From the NCBI RefSeq assembly GCF_044987625.1, contig NZ_JBJDSB010000001.1:992001-1056000 (forward strand): a stretch of DNA of 64,000 nucleotides, written 5' to 3'. The stretch is from Desulfobaculum sp044987625 (GTDB lineage Bacteria > Desulfobacterota > Desulfovibrionia > Desulfovibrionales > Desulfovibrionaceae). Under the pieces are notes generated by a model, which saw nothing but the letters and a program-made list of their open reading frames with translations, ran no database searches and was not told the origin of the DNA. Made by a program: the position numbers and the translations under genes. Shown piece by piece: positions 1 to 7,829 of this stretch. Within the stretch, counting starts at the first letter, position 1, and every line of letters begins with the position of its first letter.

Positions 1-3
1 GAT

Positions 4-1272
4 TTAGAACTGCACCTTGCGCACGGCGGACAGGAAGGCGTCGTAGTCGGCCTCAGTGTGAGCGAAGGACGTAAACGAGCATTCGTAGCCGGACGGGGCG
101 AGGTTGATACCGCTCTGGCGCATCTGACGGTAGAAGGACGCATAGCGCTCTCCGTCGGCCTTCTGCGCGGACTCGAAGTCCACCACGGGCTCTTCGGCAA
201 AGAACACGGTGAACAAGGACGCCACGGTGTTGACCTGCACGGGGATGGACTTCTCGGCAAAGATGGCCTTCACGTCCTGCACAAGGGCGGCGGTGCGGGC
301 TTCAAGGGTGGCGTAGTCGGCCTGCTCAAGGAGCTGCACGGTGGCGAGACCAGCGGCCATGGCCACGGGATTTCCGGAGAGGGTTCCGGCCTGATACACG
401 TCGCCGCAGGGGGCGATGCGCTCCATGATTTCACGCTTGCCGCCGTAGGCGCCCACGGGGTAGCCACCGCCGATGATCTTGCCGAGGGTGGTCAGGTCCG
501 GCGTAATGCCAAAGCGGCCCTGTGCGCCACCAAGGGAGGCGCGGTAGCCGGTGATGACCTCGTCAAAAATAAGCAGCGCGCCGTACTCGGTGGTCACGTC
601 GCGCAGGCCCTGCAGGAAGCCTTCGGCAGGCAGGACAAGACCCATGTTGCCCGCGCAAGGCTCCACGATGACGGCGGCGATTTCGTCGCCGTGCTTGGCG
701 AAGACGTCGCGGACGGCGTCGATGTCATTGTACGGGGCCAGCAGGGTGTGGGCCACGGTTTCCTCGGGCACACCGGGGGTGCCGGGGATGGACAGGGTCG
801 CAAGGCCGGAACCGGCGCTGGCGAGGAAGCTGTCGGAGTGGCCGTGATAGTTGCCAACGAACTTCAGCACCTTGCTGCGGCCGGTGTAGCCACGGGCAAG
901 ACGCAGGGCGCTCATGGTCGCCTCGGTGCCGGAGCTGACCATGCGGACCATCTCGATGGAGGGCACGGTGCGCACCACGGCGTCGGCCATTTCGACTTCC
1001 TGCGCGCAGGGAGCGCCAAAGCTGGAGCCCTTGGCGGCCGCGGCGGCTGCTGCGGCCTGAACCTCGGGGTGGGAATAGCCAAGGAGCATGGGGCCCCAAG
1101 ACATAACGAAATCAAGCAGCTTTTCGCCGTCCACGGTGGTGAGGTGCGCGCCCTGCGCGCTGTCGATGAAGAGCGGGTCCACGCCGACGCTCAGGCAGGC
1201 GCGCACCGGGCTGTTCACGCCACCGGGGATGACGTTTTTCGCCAATTCAAAAAGCTTGTGCGATGTACTCAT
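4..1272 (-). CDS. hemL: Glutamate-1-semialdehyde 2,1-aminomutase
   Basis: PLP-dependent enzyme that converts glutamate-1-semialdehyde to 5-aminolevulinate in the C5 route to tetrapyrroles; cytosolic. The 422-residue product has the family length, opens with the HemL signature around VIPGGVNSPVRA, and carries the PLP lysine in TTLGKIIGGG (about K265). The reading frame extends further upstream, but ATG at 1272 is chosen because a GGAGG ribosome site precedes it and the family N-terminus starts there. The ahb gene lies upstream on the same strand, which fits supply of 5-aminolevulinate for siroheme-derived heme. The 238-base gap between them shows no gene. Confidence 0.96.
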   Translation of the reverse strand: MSTSHKLFELAKNVIPGGVNSPVRACLSVGVDPLFIDSAQGAHLTTVDGEKLLDFVMSWGPMLLGYSHPEVQAAAAAAAAKGSSFGAPCAQEVEMADAVVRTVPSIEMVRMVSSGTEATMSALRLARGYTGRSKVLKFVGNYHGHSDSFLASAGSGLATLSIPGTPGVPEETVAHTLLAPYNDIDAVRDVFAKHGDEIAAVIVEPCAGNMGLVLPAEGFLQGLRDVTTEYGALLIFDEVITGYRASLGGAQGRFGITPDLTTLGKIIGGGYPVGAYGGKREIMERIAPCGDVYQAGTLSGNPVAMAAGLATVQLLEQADYATLEARTAALVQDVKAIFAEKSIPVQVNTVASLFTVFFAEEPVVDFESAQKADGERYASFYRQMRQSGINLAPSGYECSFTSFAHTEADYDAFLSAVRKVQF

Positions 1273-1510
1273 ATTGAACCTCCGGCGTCTGGGCGCGGCG
1301 CGTTGCGCCAGCCCTTCGGCCTTGTCCCCCATACAGAAACGTCTGTGCGGGATGTAGCCATGCGGGGGGCATCGCACGGCGGTCCGTCGCGTCACTCTCG
1401 GTAGCAGTTCTGGGCCGCGCGTGCGGCATCATCCATGGCGTGCTTCGCCCCGGTGGTGCGGGGCGGCGGGGAAAAGCGCCGCAGGCGCGGCGCGCCCGGA
1501 CAGGCGGCGC

Positions 1511-1990
1511 CTAAAAGTAGACCATGGAGGATTTTTTCAGTTCCTTCAGGCTTTCCAGAACATCGTATTGCGTTACGCCGGTTTCCTCGATGAGTTCTTC
1601 GACGACGCGCTTGTAATCGTCCGGGGACTGGCCGTGAATCATGGTATAGATATTATAGGGCCAGTCCATGCAATTCCGGCGATGGTAGCAATGGGAAATT
1701 TCGGGACGGGCGGCCATTTTGGCGCCAACTTCGTCAATATCGACCCCGTCCTCCACAAACCAGGCAACCATGGCGTTGTGGGAATACCCGGCCTTCTGGT
1801 GCCTGAGGGTTGCGCCAAAGCGCCGGATAGCGCCGTCGGCCTTGAGGCCGCGGACAAGCTCCAAAACCTCTTCTTCGGTGACGCCGACTTCGGCGGCGAT
1901 ATCCGCGAAGGGCGTGGGGCTGTCGGGCAGATTGCCCTGAATCCGGCGCAGAACCTCGCGCTGGGACGCGGTGAAAGTGCGTGCTGCCAT
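1511..1990 (-). CDS. ahbB: Siroheme decarboxylase subunit (AhbA/AhbB, NirD/L-like)
   Basis: 159-residue protein of the AsnC/Lrp-like siroheme decarboxylase family. These proteins remove acetate carboxyls from siroheme to give 12,18-didecarboxysiroheme in the alternative heme pathway of sulfate reducers. An N-terminal winged-helix-like part (residues about 8-60) is followed by the ferredoxin-like half with the motif ISHCYHRRNCMDWPYN, which resembles the NirL/NirH/AhbB active-site segment. ATG at 1990 has an AGGACGA ribosome site; the longer upstream frame is not credible. The partner subunit is not in this window. The pathway is well supported, but the choice of AhbB over AhbA is less sure. 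Confidence 0.8.
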   Translation of the reverse strand: MAARTFTASQREVLRRIQGNLPDSPTPFADIAAEVGVTEEEVLELVRGLKADGAIRRFGATLRHQKAGYSHNAMVAWFVEDGVDIDEVGAKMAARPEISHCYHRRNCMDWPYNIYTMIHGQSPDDYKRVVEELIEETGVTQYDVLESLKELKKSSMVYF

Positions 1991-2187
1991 ATTCTCGTCG
2001 TCCTTTGCTGTTAAGGGTGGTTCGGGCGTGCACCCGAAGGCCCAGTGATACCCAAGGGCTCGCCCCCTTGCAACCGCCATCCTTGCCTTGCGTTGGCGCG
2101 CAGGATATGTAGCTATGCGGCATGCCATCGGCATACGCAAACGCTGCCATCGCATCAACACCCTCTTAAACGGAGAGTCGCTGCCAT

Positions 2188-3180
2188 ATGAAGATAGCCG
2201 TGATTGGAGCTGGCGCATGGGGAACGACCCTCGCCAACGTCTTTGCCCGCAAGGGACTGGAAACGGTCCTCTGGGCCCGCGAACGAGAAGTGGTCGGCAA
2301 GATCAACCGGGACCATGAAAATTCTTGGTACCTTCCCGGCATCACACTGGATGAGCGCCTGCAGGCCACCACCGATGTGGCCCATGCCACCGAAGGCGCT
2401 GAATACTTCGTGTGGGTTGTGCCCTCGCAGTACACCCGCAAGGCGCTGGAGGGCTTTCGCCCCCACCTGCCCAAAAAACCAACCATCATCTGCGCCAACA
2501 AGGGCATTGAGCTGAAGACCTTGATGACCATGTCGCAGGTTGTGGACGACGTGCTTGCGCCGCTGAAGCCGCGCTTTGCCATGCTGTCCGGCCCGTCCTT
2601 TGCGGACGAAGTCAGCCGCGACATCCCCACCACCGTCACCCTCGGCTGCGCTGACGAAAAACGTGGCAAGGCCATTCAGGAAACACTGTCCTCCGAGACG
2701 TTCCGCATCTACACCACCACTGACTACCGTGGCGTGGAGCTTGGCGGCGCGCTCAAGAACATCATGGCCATTGCCGCCGGTGTTTCCGACGGCCTGAACT
2801 TCGGCTCCAACGCCCGCGCCGCCCTGATTACCCGCGGCCTTGCGGAAATGAGCCGCCTCGGCGAAGCGCTGGGGGCCAAGGCCGCCACCTTCCAAGGTCT
2901 GTCCGGCCTCGGCGACTTGGTCCTGACCTGCACAGGCGATTCCTCGCGCAACCGCCAAGTGGGCCTGAAGCTCGGACAGGGCCAGCGGCTGGTGGACATT
3001 CTGGAAGAGATGCGGTCGGTTGCCGAAGGCGTTAAAACCACGGAAGCCGTCTACACTCTGGGCCAAAAGCTCGGCGTCAGCCTGCCCATCACCGAACAGC
3101 TCTACGATGTCCTCTACAACGACAAAAACCCGCAGGACGCCGTGCACGAACTCATGACGCGCGGCCTCAAAGACGAATAG
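2188..3180 (+). CDS. gpsA: Glycerol-3-phosphate dehydrogenase [NAD(P)+]
   Basis: Reduces dihydroxyacetone phosphate to sn-glycerol-3-phosphate for phospholipid synthesis; cytosolic. The 330-residue length is typical. The N-terminal Rossmann motif GAGAWGT (residues 7-13) binds the nucleotide, and SGPSFADEV and GGALKNIMA mark the substrate-binding and catalytic-lysine regions. It is divergent from the ahb/hemL pair and followed by a strong intrinsic terminator, so it is probably monocistronic. Confidence 0.97.
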   Translation: MKIAVIGAGAWGTTLANVFARKGLETVLWAREREVVGKINRDHENSWYLPGITLDERLQATTDVAHATEGAEYFVWVVPSQYTRKALEGFRPHLPKKPTIICANKGIELKTLMTMSQVVDDVLAPLKPRFAMLSGPSFADEVSRDIPTTVTLGCADEKRGKAIQETLSSETFRIYTTTDYRGVELGGALKNIMAIAAGVSDGLNFGSNARAALITRGLAEMSRLGEALGAKAATFQGLSGLGDLVLTCTGDSSRNRQVGLKLGQGQRLVDILEEMRSVAEGVKTTEAVYTLGQKLGVSLPITEQLYDVLYNDKNPQDAVHELMTRGLKDE

Positions 3181-3207
3181 TCCCGCGCGGACAGACGCAA
3201 AACGACA

Positions 3208-3238
3208 AACGGCGGCTCCACAGGGGCCGCCGTTTTTT
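3208..3238 (+). terminator. Intrinsic terminator of gpsA
   Basis: A 12-pair stem (AACGGCGGCTCC with GGGGCCGCCGTT, one G-U pair) with a 3-base loop ends in a run of six T, 28 bases after the gpsA stop. Confidence 0.9.
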
Positions 3239-3283
3239 GTGGGCGGTCACCCTCGCTTCCGGCATAGCCCCCCAAAAAAAGCA

Positions 3284-3310
3284 TAAAAAAAAGCCCACCA
3301 AAAGGTGGGC
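3284..3310 (-). terminator. Intrinsic terminator of the RRM protein gene
   Basis: Read on the minus strand, GCCCACC and GGTGGGC form a 7-pair stem around a 4-base loop and are followed by eight T. It sits just past the RRM gene stop, tail to tail with the gpsA terminator. Confidence 0.88.
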
Positions 3311-3332
3311 CTTAGATCGCAAAGTGTCTCGC

Positions 3333-3596
3333 TTAGTAGCGAGGACGACGCTCGCGGGGCTTGGATTCGTTCACTTTGATGTCGCGTCCGAGGAACTGCG
3401 AGCCGTCGAGCGTCTCAATAGCCTGTTCGGCACCTGCGGCTTCCATTTCCACGAAGCCAAAACCACGGGAACGACCGGTCTCACGATCTTCGATCACACG
3501 GGCAGAGGAAACCTCGCCGTAACCAGCAAAAAGGGTCTGAAGATCTTGATTGGTGCATTCCCAGGACAGATTGCCGACATAGATATTCTTGGTCAA
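3333..3596 (-). CDS. RRM-domain RNA-binding protein
   Basis: 87-residue single RNA-recognition-motif protein of the bacterial/cyanobacterial Rbp type, probably an RNA chaperone or post-transcriptional regulator. RNP2 (IYVGNLSW, residues 5-12) and RNP1 (RGFGFVEM, about 44-51) are intact, and a short basic Arg-rich tail follows. The start codon is TTG, with GGAG about 9 bases upstream; no in-frame ATG is available. A 9-codon out-of-frame ORF (ATG at 3622) ends on a TGA that overlaps this TTG. A long AT-rich leader precedes it, as in cold-shock genes. Confidence 0.92.
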   Translation of the reverse strand: MTKNIYVGNLSWECTNQDLQTLFAGYGEVSSARVIEDRETGRSRGFGFVEMEAAGAEQAIETLDGSQFLGRDIKVNESKPRERRPRY

Positions 3597-3699
3597 AATA
3601 GATAAACTCCGAATAAAGTCATCCCCGAAAAAAGGTGGGGAAGTGTGTTGTGCACATGCCCTGATGGGCTATGCACTTCGCTCAAATCGATTTGTAGTT

Positions 3700-3729
3700 T
3701 CTACATGCAACCGGAGAACAAAGTCAAAC
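3700..3729 (-). promoter_or_regulatory. Possible sigma70 promoter of the RRM gene
   Basis: On the minus strand TTTGAC is followed after 18 bases by TGTAGA, leaving a leader of about 100 bases before the TTG start. The match is modest. The rest of 3597-4052 is AT-rich and shows no gene. Confidence 0.3.
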
Positions 3730-3983
3730 GTTTTTCTTCTGTATTTGCAAAATAAAAAATACGAGCTGCGCCCATTTCCCCATACAACGCCCAATACACT
3801 ACTTTAAACAGCAAATGCAAAATCAAAACATGAACTTTTGAGCATCATTTTTTCACTATACACCCCTTCGCACCTCAGCCATTCACTGTCTTTTCCCGAA
3901 CAAAACCCTACATCATATCCATCGTACACCATCACCCCCTTTCTCTCGCCTTAGTGCGTCCTGACAAATGCGGTCCCGCTCGC

Positions 3984-4014
3984 AAAAAAGCCCCCGGACC
4001 AATCCGGGGGCTTT
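3984..4014 (-). terminator. Intrinsic terminator of the interrupted yjbQ gene
   Basis: On the minus strand GCCCCCGGA pairs with TCCGGGGGC and a run of six T follows. It lies after the stop of the 3' yjbQ fragment, so it is the original terminator of the host gene left behind by the insertion. Confidence 0.85.
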
Positions 4015-4052
4015 CATTTCTGCCACAGACACATCACTGCCGAAGCGCAGGG

Positions 4053-4305
4053 CTAAGCCCCAAGCCACTTCAACCACAGCTTGCGCGTCCGCGGGCCGTC
4101 GAATTCGCAGAAGTAGATGCTCTGCCACGTTCCCAGTTGCAGGCGTCCGTCTTCGACGATGACCATCTGGTCGCAGCCAAACATGCTGGATTTGATATGG
4201 GCGTCGGAGTTGCCTTCGGCGTGGCGGTAGTCGCCCCGGTGCGGGACGAGTTTTCGCATGTTGACGACGATATCGCGCATGACGTCGGGGTCTGCGCCCT
4301 CGTTC
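4053..4305 (-). pseudogene. 3' fragment of host yjbQ (UPF0047), cut off by the island
   Basis: Encodes the C-terminal ~83 residues of a YjbQ/UPF0047 protein, from the NEGADPDV segment through the family motifs HAEGNSDAHIKSSMFG and LGTWQ to the stop. It matches the complete copy at 7096-7494 at roughly 85% of residues by eye. Similarity stops abruptly upstream of the codons for NEG, where the island begins. Joining 4305 to 7534 across one copy of the 9-bp repeat restores a 396-base, 131-residue in-frame gene, so this is a recent split rather than a decayed paralog. Translation from the internal ATG at 4280 would lack the N-terminal half. Confidence 0.9.
4297..4305. repeat. Left 9-bp direct repeat of the yjbQ island
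   Basis: CCCTCGTTC at the boundary between the host yjbQ 3' fragment and island DNA; identical to 7525-7533. On the minus strand it covers the codons for Asn-Glu-Gly. Confidence 0.8.
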
Positions 4306-4425
4306 TTTATCTCCTACCCCAGTCTGTTTTTTCATGGGAGCAGGAGATCGGCCCATAGATTTGTGCTCCATCCTCTGGTAATGACATCGGTCACATACGA
4401 CAGTTTGGACTCACATGGAGTAGCT

Positions 4426-6372
4426 ATGCCCCCAAAGAGATTGCCTTTGGACTTACAATTTGATCAACGATTTCTTGAACAGTACGCCGGAACGAAGATC
4501 CTCAAAGATCCACGGACTGCTATTGTCGAGTTGGTTGCTAACTCATGGGACGCAGGAGCAACCAATGTTGACATCACATGGCCTAACTCGGACGCAGACA
4601 GGGCTTTCTCGATTACTGACAATGGCATCGGCCTTACCCCTGATGAATTCTCTAAACGTTGGTGGACAATCGCTTACGACAGGCGCCAGGATCTTGGTCC
4701 CAATGCGGTGTTTCCACCGGACGTGAATCTGTCCAAACGCCAAGCTTTTGGTAAGAACGGTAGAGGACGCTTTGCTGGCTTCTGCTTCGGCACTGACTAT
4801 TTCGTTTCAACCAAGAAAAATGGCATTGAGAATGTCTTCAAAGTCTCCAAGGGGGTTGATAAACCTCTCGACCTTGAGTTTATAAGCTCCCAAGAGGCCC
4901 ACGGCCACGGCACGAAGGTCTATGTTGTCCAGCCGAACCCCATACAGCTTACTCCTGAAGAAGCTCGCCAAGAGATTGGCATGAGATTTCTCTTCGACCC
5001 GGACTTCACGGTGAATCTTGACGGCTCTCAAATCAACTTCTCGGATATTCCACACACCAACCTCGCAAAGGAAACTTTCACCGTCAAAGGTGTTGGGGAG
5101 GTGACAGTGGTGGTCATCGACACACAGAACACGGATCGCACAACCTACCAGCATGGCGTCGCATGGCAAGTCAAAGGCCGAAGCGTGGGAAAGTGTTCTT
5201 GGAAAGGCCGGTACGAGCACCTTGTAGATGGCCGAAGGATAGAAGCTAGACGACTGACGTTCATAGTGTATGCGGACTGTCTTGAAGATGCCGTTCTGCC
5301 GGACTGGTCAGGGTTTGACCCCACCAGTGAAGCTGTTGAAGCTGTCTATGAGGCGGTCGGGGAGTTCATCAAAGAATTCTTATACGGGTTCTCCAAGAGC
5401 CGCATCGATGAAACTTTTCGGGAGATCAAGACTGCGAACGCCGACACTCTTCGGAGGCTTGGACCTGCAGGACGGGAAAACTGGAAACGCTTTGTCTCCT
5501 CAGTTCAAAAGGATTGCCCTAGCATCTCAGAGAAAGACCTCAAGAAGTTGGCAGACCTCATGGCGAGCTTGGAGGAGTCCAAATCGCGGTATGCGTTACT
5601 TCATCGCCTTGGGGAACTTAACCCGGACCAGATCGACGACCTCCAAGAAATCCTGAGAGACTGGACAGTTGATATTGCAAAAGCGGTGCTTGATGAGATC
5701 AAGACGCGCATGCTCCTATTGAATGAACTGGAAAAGAAGATCAACGATCCCGACACCGATGAGGTACAGGAACTGCAACCTCTCTTCGAGCGGGGCTTGT
5801 GGATATTTGGCCCTGAGTACGAAACCATAGAGTTCACATCAAACAAGGGCATGACAACCGTCATCCAGAAACTTTTCAATGGGAAGTCGAAGGGAAGTTT
5901 GAAACGCCCTGACTTTGCGATACTCCCTGATGGAACTGTTGGCTTGTACAGCTACTACCGGTTCGACGACGAAGGAGCCGAGGTTGATGTTGCTCGGCTA
6001 ACTATTGTAGAACTCAAGCGTCCCGGTGTTGAGATCGGTGAGGATGAAATTTCACAGTGCTACAAGTATATCGTGGAACTCATGAGAAAAGGTTACATCA
6101 CTAAAACCACAAAAGTAACGGGCTTCATTGTTGGCGAGGAAGTCGATCAATTCCATGCTGCTAAGCAAGAACGAGGAGACTTCATTACCCTTCAGCCATT
6201 GCTGTTTGAAACTATCATTAAGCGAGCAAAGAGCCGCCTGCTTAAACTCTATGATACTGTGCGGGATGTGCCTTTCTTAAACAGTAAGGAGTTGGAGGAT
6301 TACCTCTCAGACGACATCATAGTCGATGGAGAGGATGGTTCTCAAACGAACCTGCCTCTCTCGAAATGCTAG
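4426..6372 (+). CDS. GHKL ATPase fused to a Shedu-like (DUF4263-type) PD-(D/E)xK nuclease domain, candidate anti-phage protein
   Basis: 648 residues. The N-terminal Hsp90/MutL-type GHKL ATPase has the N box ELVANSWDAGAT (E35, N39, D42), G1 box DNGIG (65-69), G2 region GKNGRGRFAG (109-118) and a GTKV segment near 162. A long helical middle (about 300-450) follows. The C-terminal part begins with ERGLWIFGPEYE (455-466) and has PD at 495-496, VELKRPG with E529 and K531, and Q544 followed by YKY. This is the PD-(D/E)xK arrangement of Shedu/DUF4263 nucleases. ATG at 4426 is chosen for the GGAG 5 bases upstream and because the conserved domain starts right after; an in-frame ATG at 4381 is less likely. 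Defence function is inferred from the domains and the island setting. Confidence 0.85.
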   Translation: MPPKRLPLDLQFDQRFLEQYAGTKILKDPRTAIVELVANSWDAGATNVDITWPNSDADRAFSITDNGIGLTPDEFSKRWWTIAYDRRQDLGPNAVFPPDVNLSKRQAFGKNGRGRFAGFCFGTDYFVSTKKNGIENVFKVSKGVDKPLDLEFISSQEAHGHGTKVYVVQPNPIQLTPEEARQEIGMRFLFDPDFTVNLDGSQINFSDIPHTNLAKETFTVKGVGEVTVVVIDTQNTDRTTYQHGVAWQVKGRSVGKCSWKGRYEHLVDGRRIEARRLTFIVYADCLEDAVLPDWSGFDPTSEAVEAVYEAVGEFIKEFLYGFSKSRIDETFREIKTANADTLRRLGPAGRENWKRFVSSVQKDCPSISEKDLKKLADLMASLEESKSRYALLHRLGELNPDQIDDLQEILRDWTVDIAKAVLDEIKTRMLLLNELEKKINDPDTDEVQELQPLFERGLWIFGPEYETIEFTSNKGMTTVIQKLFNGKSKGSLKRPDFAILPDGTVGLYSYYRFDDEGAEVDVARLTIVELKRPGVEIGEDEISQCYKYIVELMRKGYITKTTKVTGFIVGEEVDQFHAAKQERGDFITLQPLLFETIIKRAKSRLLKLYDTVRDVPFLNSKELEDYLSDDIIVDGEDGSQTNLPLSKC

Positions 6373-7106
6373 TTGACCGAGACACCCTTCGCCAGCAGGT
6401 GGCTCTGTGAACTCCGAACAAATCGATCATACCTCTCGTAGAAGTCGGTAGCAATCTGGTTGATCTCCTCTGCATTTTTAAGTCCAGCCATTTCTTCCTC
6501 TAAATTGGCGTCTGACGGGTACACTCGGTTGTAGTCCGATGCCCCAAGCGGGTACGTCTTGTAGGCTATGGCGTGTAGGAGCTTGACTGCAAGAGAGATC
6601 AACTCTTTCTTGCCTTCTTCGAGCGTTTTGTCCTGGAACTGGTAGTTCGCAGCCTGCCAATTATCCACGAATGTCGCGTAGGGGTGTGTCTCCTTCCGTG
6701 AGAAAGAAGAGCTGAAGTCATGGTCTCTTGTGAAGTACATCACCTGGCGAGGTGGTAGCAGGTTGCAAAACTTACTGAACAGCTCGCCGTCCCTCACGTC
6801 GGCTGCACTTGGACCATTGGGACAGCTTCTCCCAAGCTCCTCAAAGGCTTTGCAAGTCGCATTGAACGCTAGGCCTAGCCCTACAAGGGCAAGTCCGTAC
6901 CACGGTGGAATAACTCCAACGAATGGGAGTTCAAAATATTTCTGAAGGACAGCCTCTACAACACGTTCAAGCAAGGGAGTTGACACTATGGCCAAGCCCG
7001 CTACGACGACTGTCCACGTCATCCGGTTGTAGAATTTTGGGAGGAAGAGCCTCCATAGAGCACCTCCCGCCTTTATCCAATCTATCTTTTTGACTTTATT
7101 TAGCAT
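6369..7106 (-). CDS. Unknown island membrane protein, two N-terminal TM segments
   Basis: 245 residues. Two hydrophobic segments near the N-terminus (about 30-46 and 62-83) anchor a soluble C-terminal region of ~150 residues that I do not recognise; it holds several acidic and aromatic residues and no clear enzyme motif. Its ATG overlaps the end of the upstream yjbQ copy by 11 bases, so it is probably translationally coupled to it and transcribed from the host yjbQ promoter. Its stop overlaps the convergent nuclease gene stop by 3 bases. A partner or membrane effector of the nuclease is possible but not shown. Confidence 0.75.
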   Translation of the reverse strand: MLNKVKKIDWIKAGGALWRLFLPKFYNRMTWTVVVAGLAIVSTPLLERVVEAVLQKYFELPFVGVIPPWYGLALVGLGLAFNATCKAFEELGRSCPNGPSAADVRDGELFSKFCNLLPPRQVMYFTRDHDFSSSFSRKETHPYATFVDNWQAANYQFQDKTLEEGKKELISLAVKLLHAIAYKTYPLGASDYNRVYPSDANLEEEMAGLKNAEEINQIATDFYERYDRFVRSSQSHLLAKGVSVN

Positions 7107-7494
7107 TTAACCACTTCGCCCAGAGTTTTCGAGTCCTTGGACCATCGAACTCGCAGAAGTAAATCTTCTGCCAAGTGCCGAGTTGGATATTGCCGCCCTC
7201 CACGATGACCATCTGATCGCAGCCAAACATGGATGATTTGATGTGCGCGTCCGAGTTGCCCTCAGCGTGGTGGTAGTCGCCACGATAAGGCACTAGCTTG
7301 TTCATGTTGACCGTGATGTCGCGCACGACGTCTGGATCAGCTCCTTCATTTACCGTGATGGCTCCAGTGGTATGCGGGCAGTACAACAGCAACGCACCAT
7401 CGGACCAACCGTTCTCGCTGATGAGGTGGCGGATCGCCCGAGTGACATCGACCATCTCTTCCCGGCTGTGGGTCTGAACTTGCAGCGTTTCCAT
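7096..7494 (-). CDS. Complete YjbQ/UPF0047 family protein, island-borne replacement copy
   Basis: 132-residue full-length member of the YjbQ family (weak thiamin-phosphate-synthase-like activity has been reported for relatives; the physiological role is unclear). It has HTTGAITVNEG, GDYHHAEGNSDAHIKS and LGTWQKIYFCEF, all family hallmarks. ATG at 7494 follows the stop of the truncated host gene by two bases (TGATCATG), and AAGGAA about 10 bases upstream lies inside the end of that truncated ORF. It is thus set up for re-initiation from host transcription. It is far closer to the host 3' part than to the host 5' part, and is a paralog rather than a duplication. Confidence 0.9.
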   Translation of the reverse strand: METLQVQTHSREEMVDVTRAIRHLISENGWSDGALLLYCPHTTGAITVNEGADPDVVRDITVNMNKLVPYRGDYHHAEGNSDAHIKSSMFGCDQMVIVEGGNIQLGTWQKIYFCEFDGPRTRKLWAKWLNAK

Positions 7495-7496
7495 GA

Positions 7497-7676
7497 TCAA
7501 TTTCCTTCCGGGTATTGCATGTCTCCCTCGTTCACCGTCACCGCGCCTGTGGTGTGCGGGCACCACAGCAGGAGTGCGCCGTCAGCCCAGCCCATGGCGC
7601 GGACCTTGTCCTGAACGGCGGATGTGATGTTCACCAACTCTTCCCGCGATTGCGTTGGGATGACGAGATTTTCCAC
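7497..7676 (-). pseudogene. 5' fragment of host yjbQ with island-encoded tail
   Basis: GTG start at 7676 with a strong AAAGGAGG site. It encodes the N-terminal half of a YjbQ protein through HTTGAVTVNEG, then switches at the 9-bp repeat to an unrelated tail (GDMQYPEGN) and stops. Codons 1-51 are host sequence; the last eight come from the island edge. As a protein it lacks the motifs in the second half and should be inactive, but its translation can feed ribosomes to the intact copy immediately downstream. Confidence 0.88.
7525..7533. repeat. Right 9-bp direct repeat of the yjbQ island
   Basis: Identical to 4297-4305; marks the switch from island DNA to the host yjbQ 5' fragment. Confidence 0.8.
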
Positions 7677-7783
7677 AGGCGCACCTCCTTTTTCAACAGA
7701 GCCTATTCGATTCTTCGGCCGCAGGCTGCTGCATTCTAGTCCCCATACAGGCCAGCCCACATCCCCTTCCCCCACATACAACG

Positions 7784-7814
7784 CGGCCCCGCTGCGAAAT
7801 TCGCGGCGGGGCCG
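7784..7814 (-). terminator. Hairpin at the end of the cmk-cbiF operon
   Basis: CGGCCCCGC pairs perfectly with GCGGGGCCG, extended by an inner GCGAA/TTCGC stem. It lies just after the cmk-cbiF stop. The T run on the minus strand is poor, so it may act as an RNA-stabilising 3' end rather than a classical terminator. Confidence 0.55.
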
Positions 7815-7829
7815 AAGCGTCACGGCGCG

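Larger units (their letters stand above)
4297..7533. mobile_element. 3.2-kb island inserted in yjbQ, carrying a nuclease, a membrane protein and a replacement yjbQ
   Basis: Bounded by a direct 9-bp repeat CCCTCGTTC (4297-4305 and 7525-7533) inside the conserved TVNEG codons of yjbQ. Removing 4306-7533 restores the host frame exactly. Base composition is clearly lower in GC than both flanks. Cargo: GHKL/Shedu-like gene (plus), convergent membrane protein gene and complete yjbQ homolog (both minus). No integrase, transposase or obvious terminal inverted repeat is visible, so the mode of movement is unknown. The repeat could be a target-site duplication or an att core. Confidence 0.85.

Noticed and set aside
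58..1404. Long plus-strand ORF opposite hemL
   Set aside because: Gly/His/Val-rich shadow of a high-GC gene; hemL on the other strand is unmistakable.
4258..4425. Upstream extension of the GHKL-nuclease frame into host yjbQ
   Set aside because: It would cross the island boundary; the GGAG-preceded ATG at 4426 fits the domain start.
4306..7524. Terminal inverted repeats of the yjbQ island
   Set aside because: Reading inward from both ends, only a short TACCC is shared; not enough to call inverted ends.
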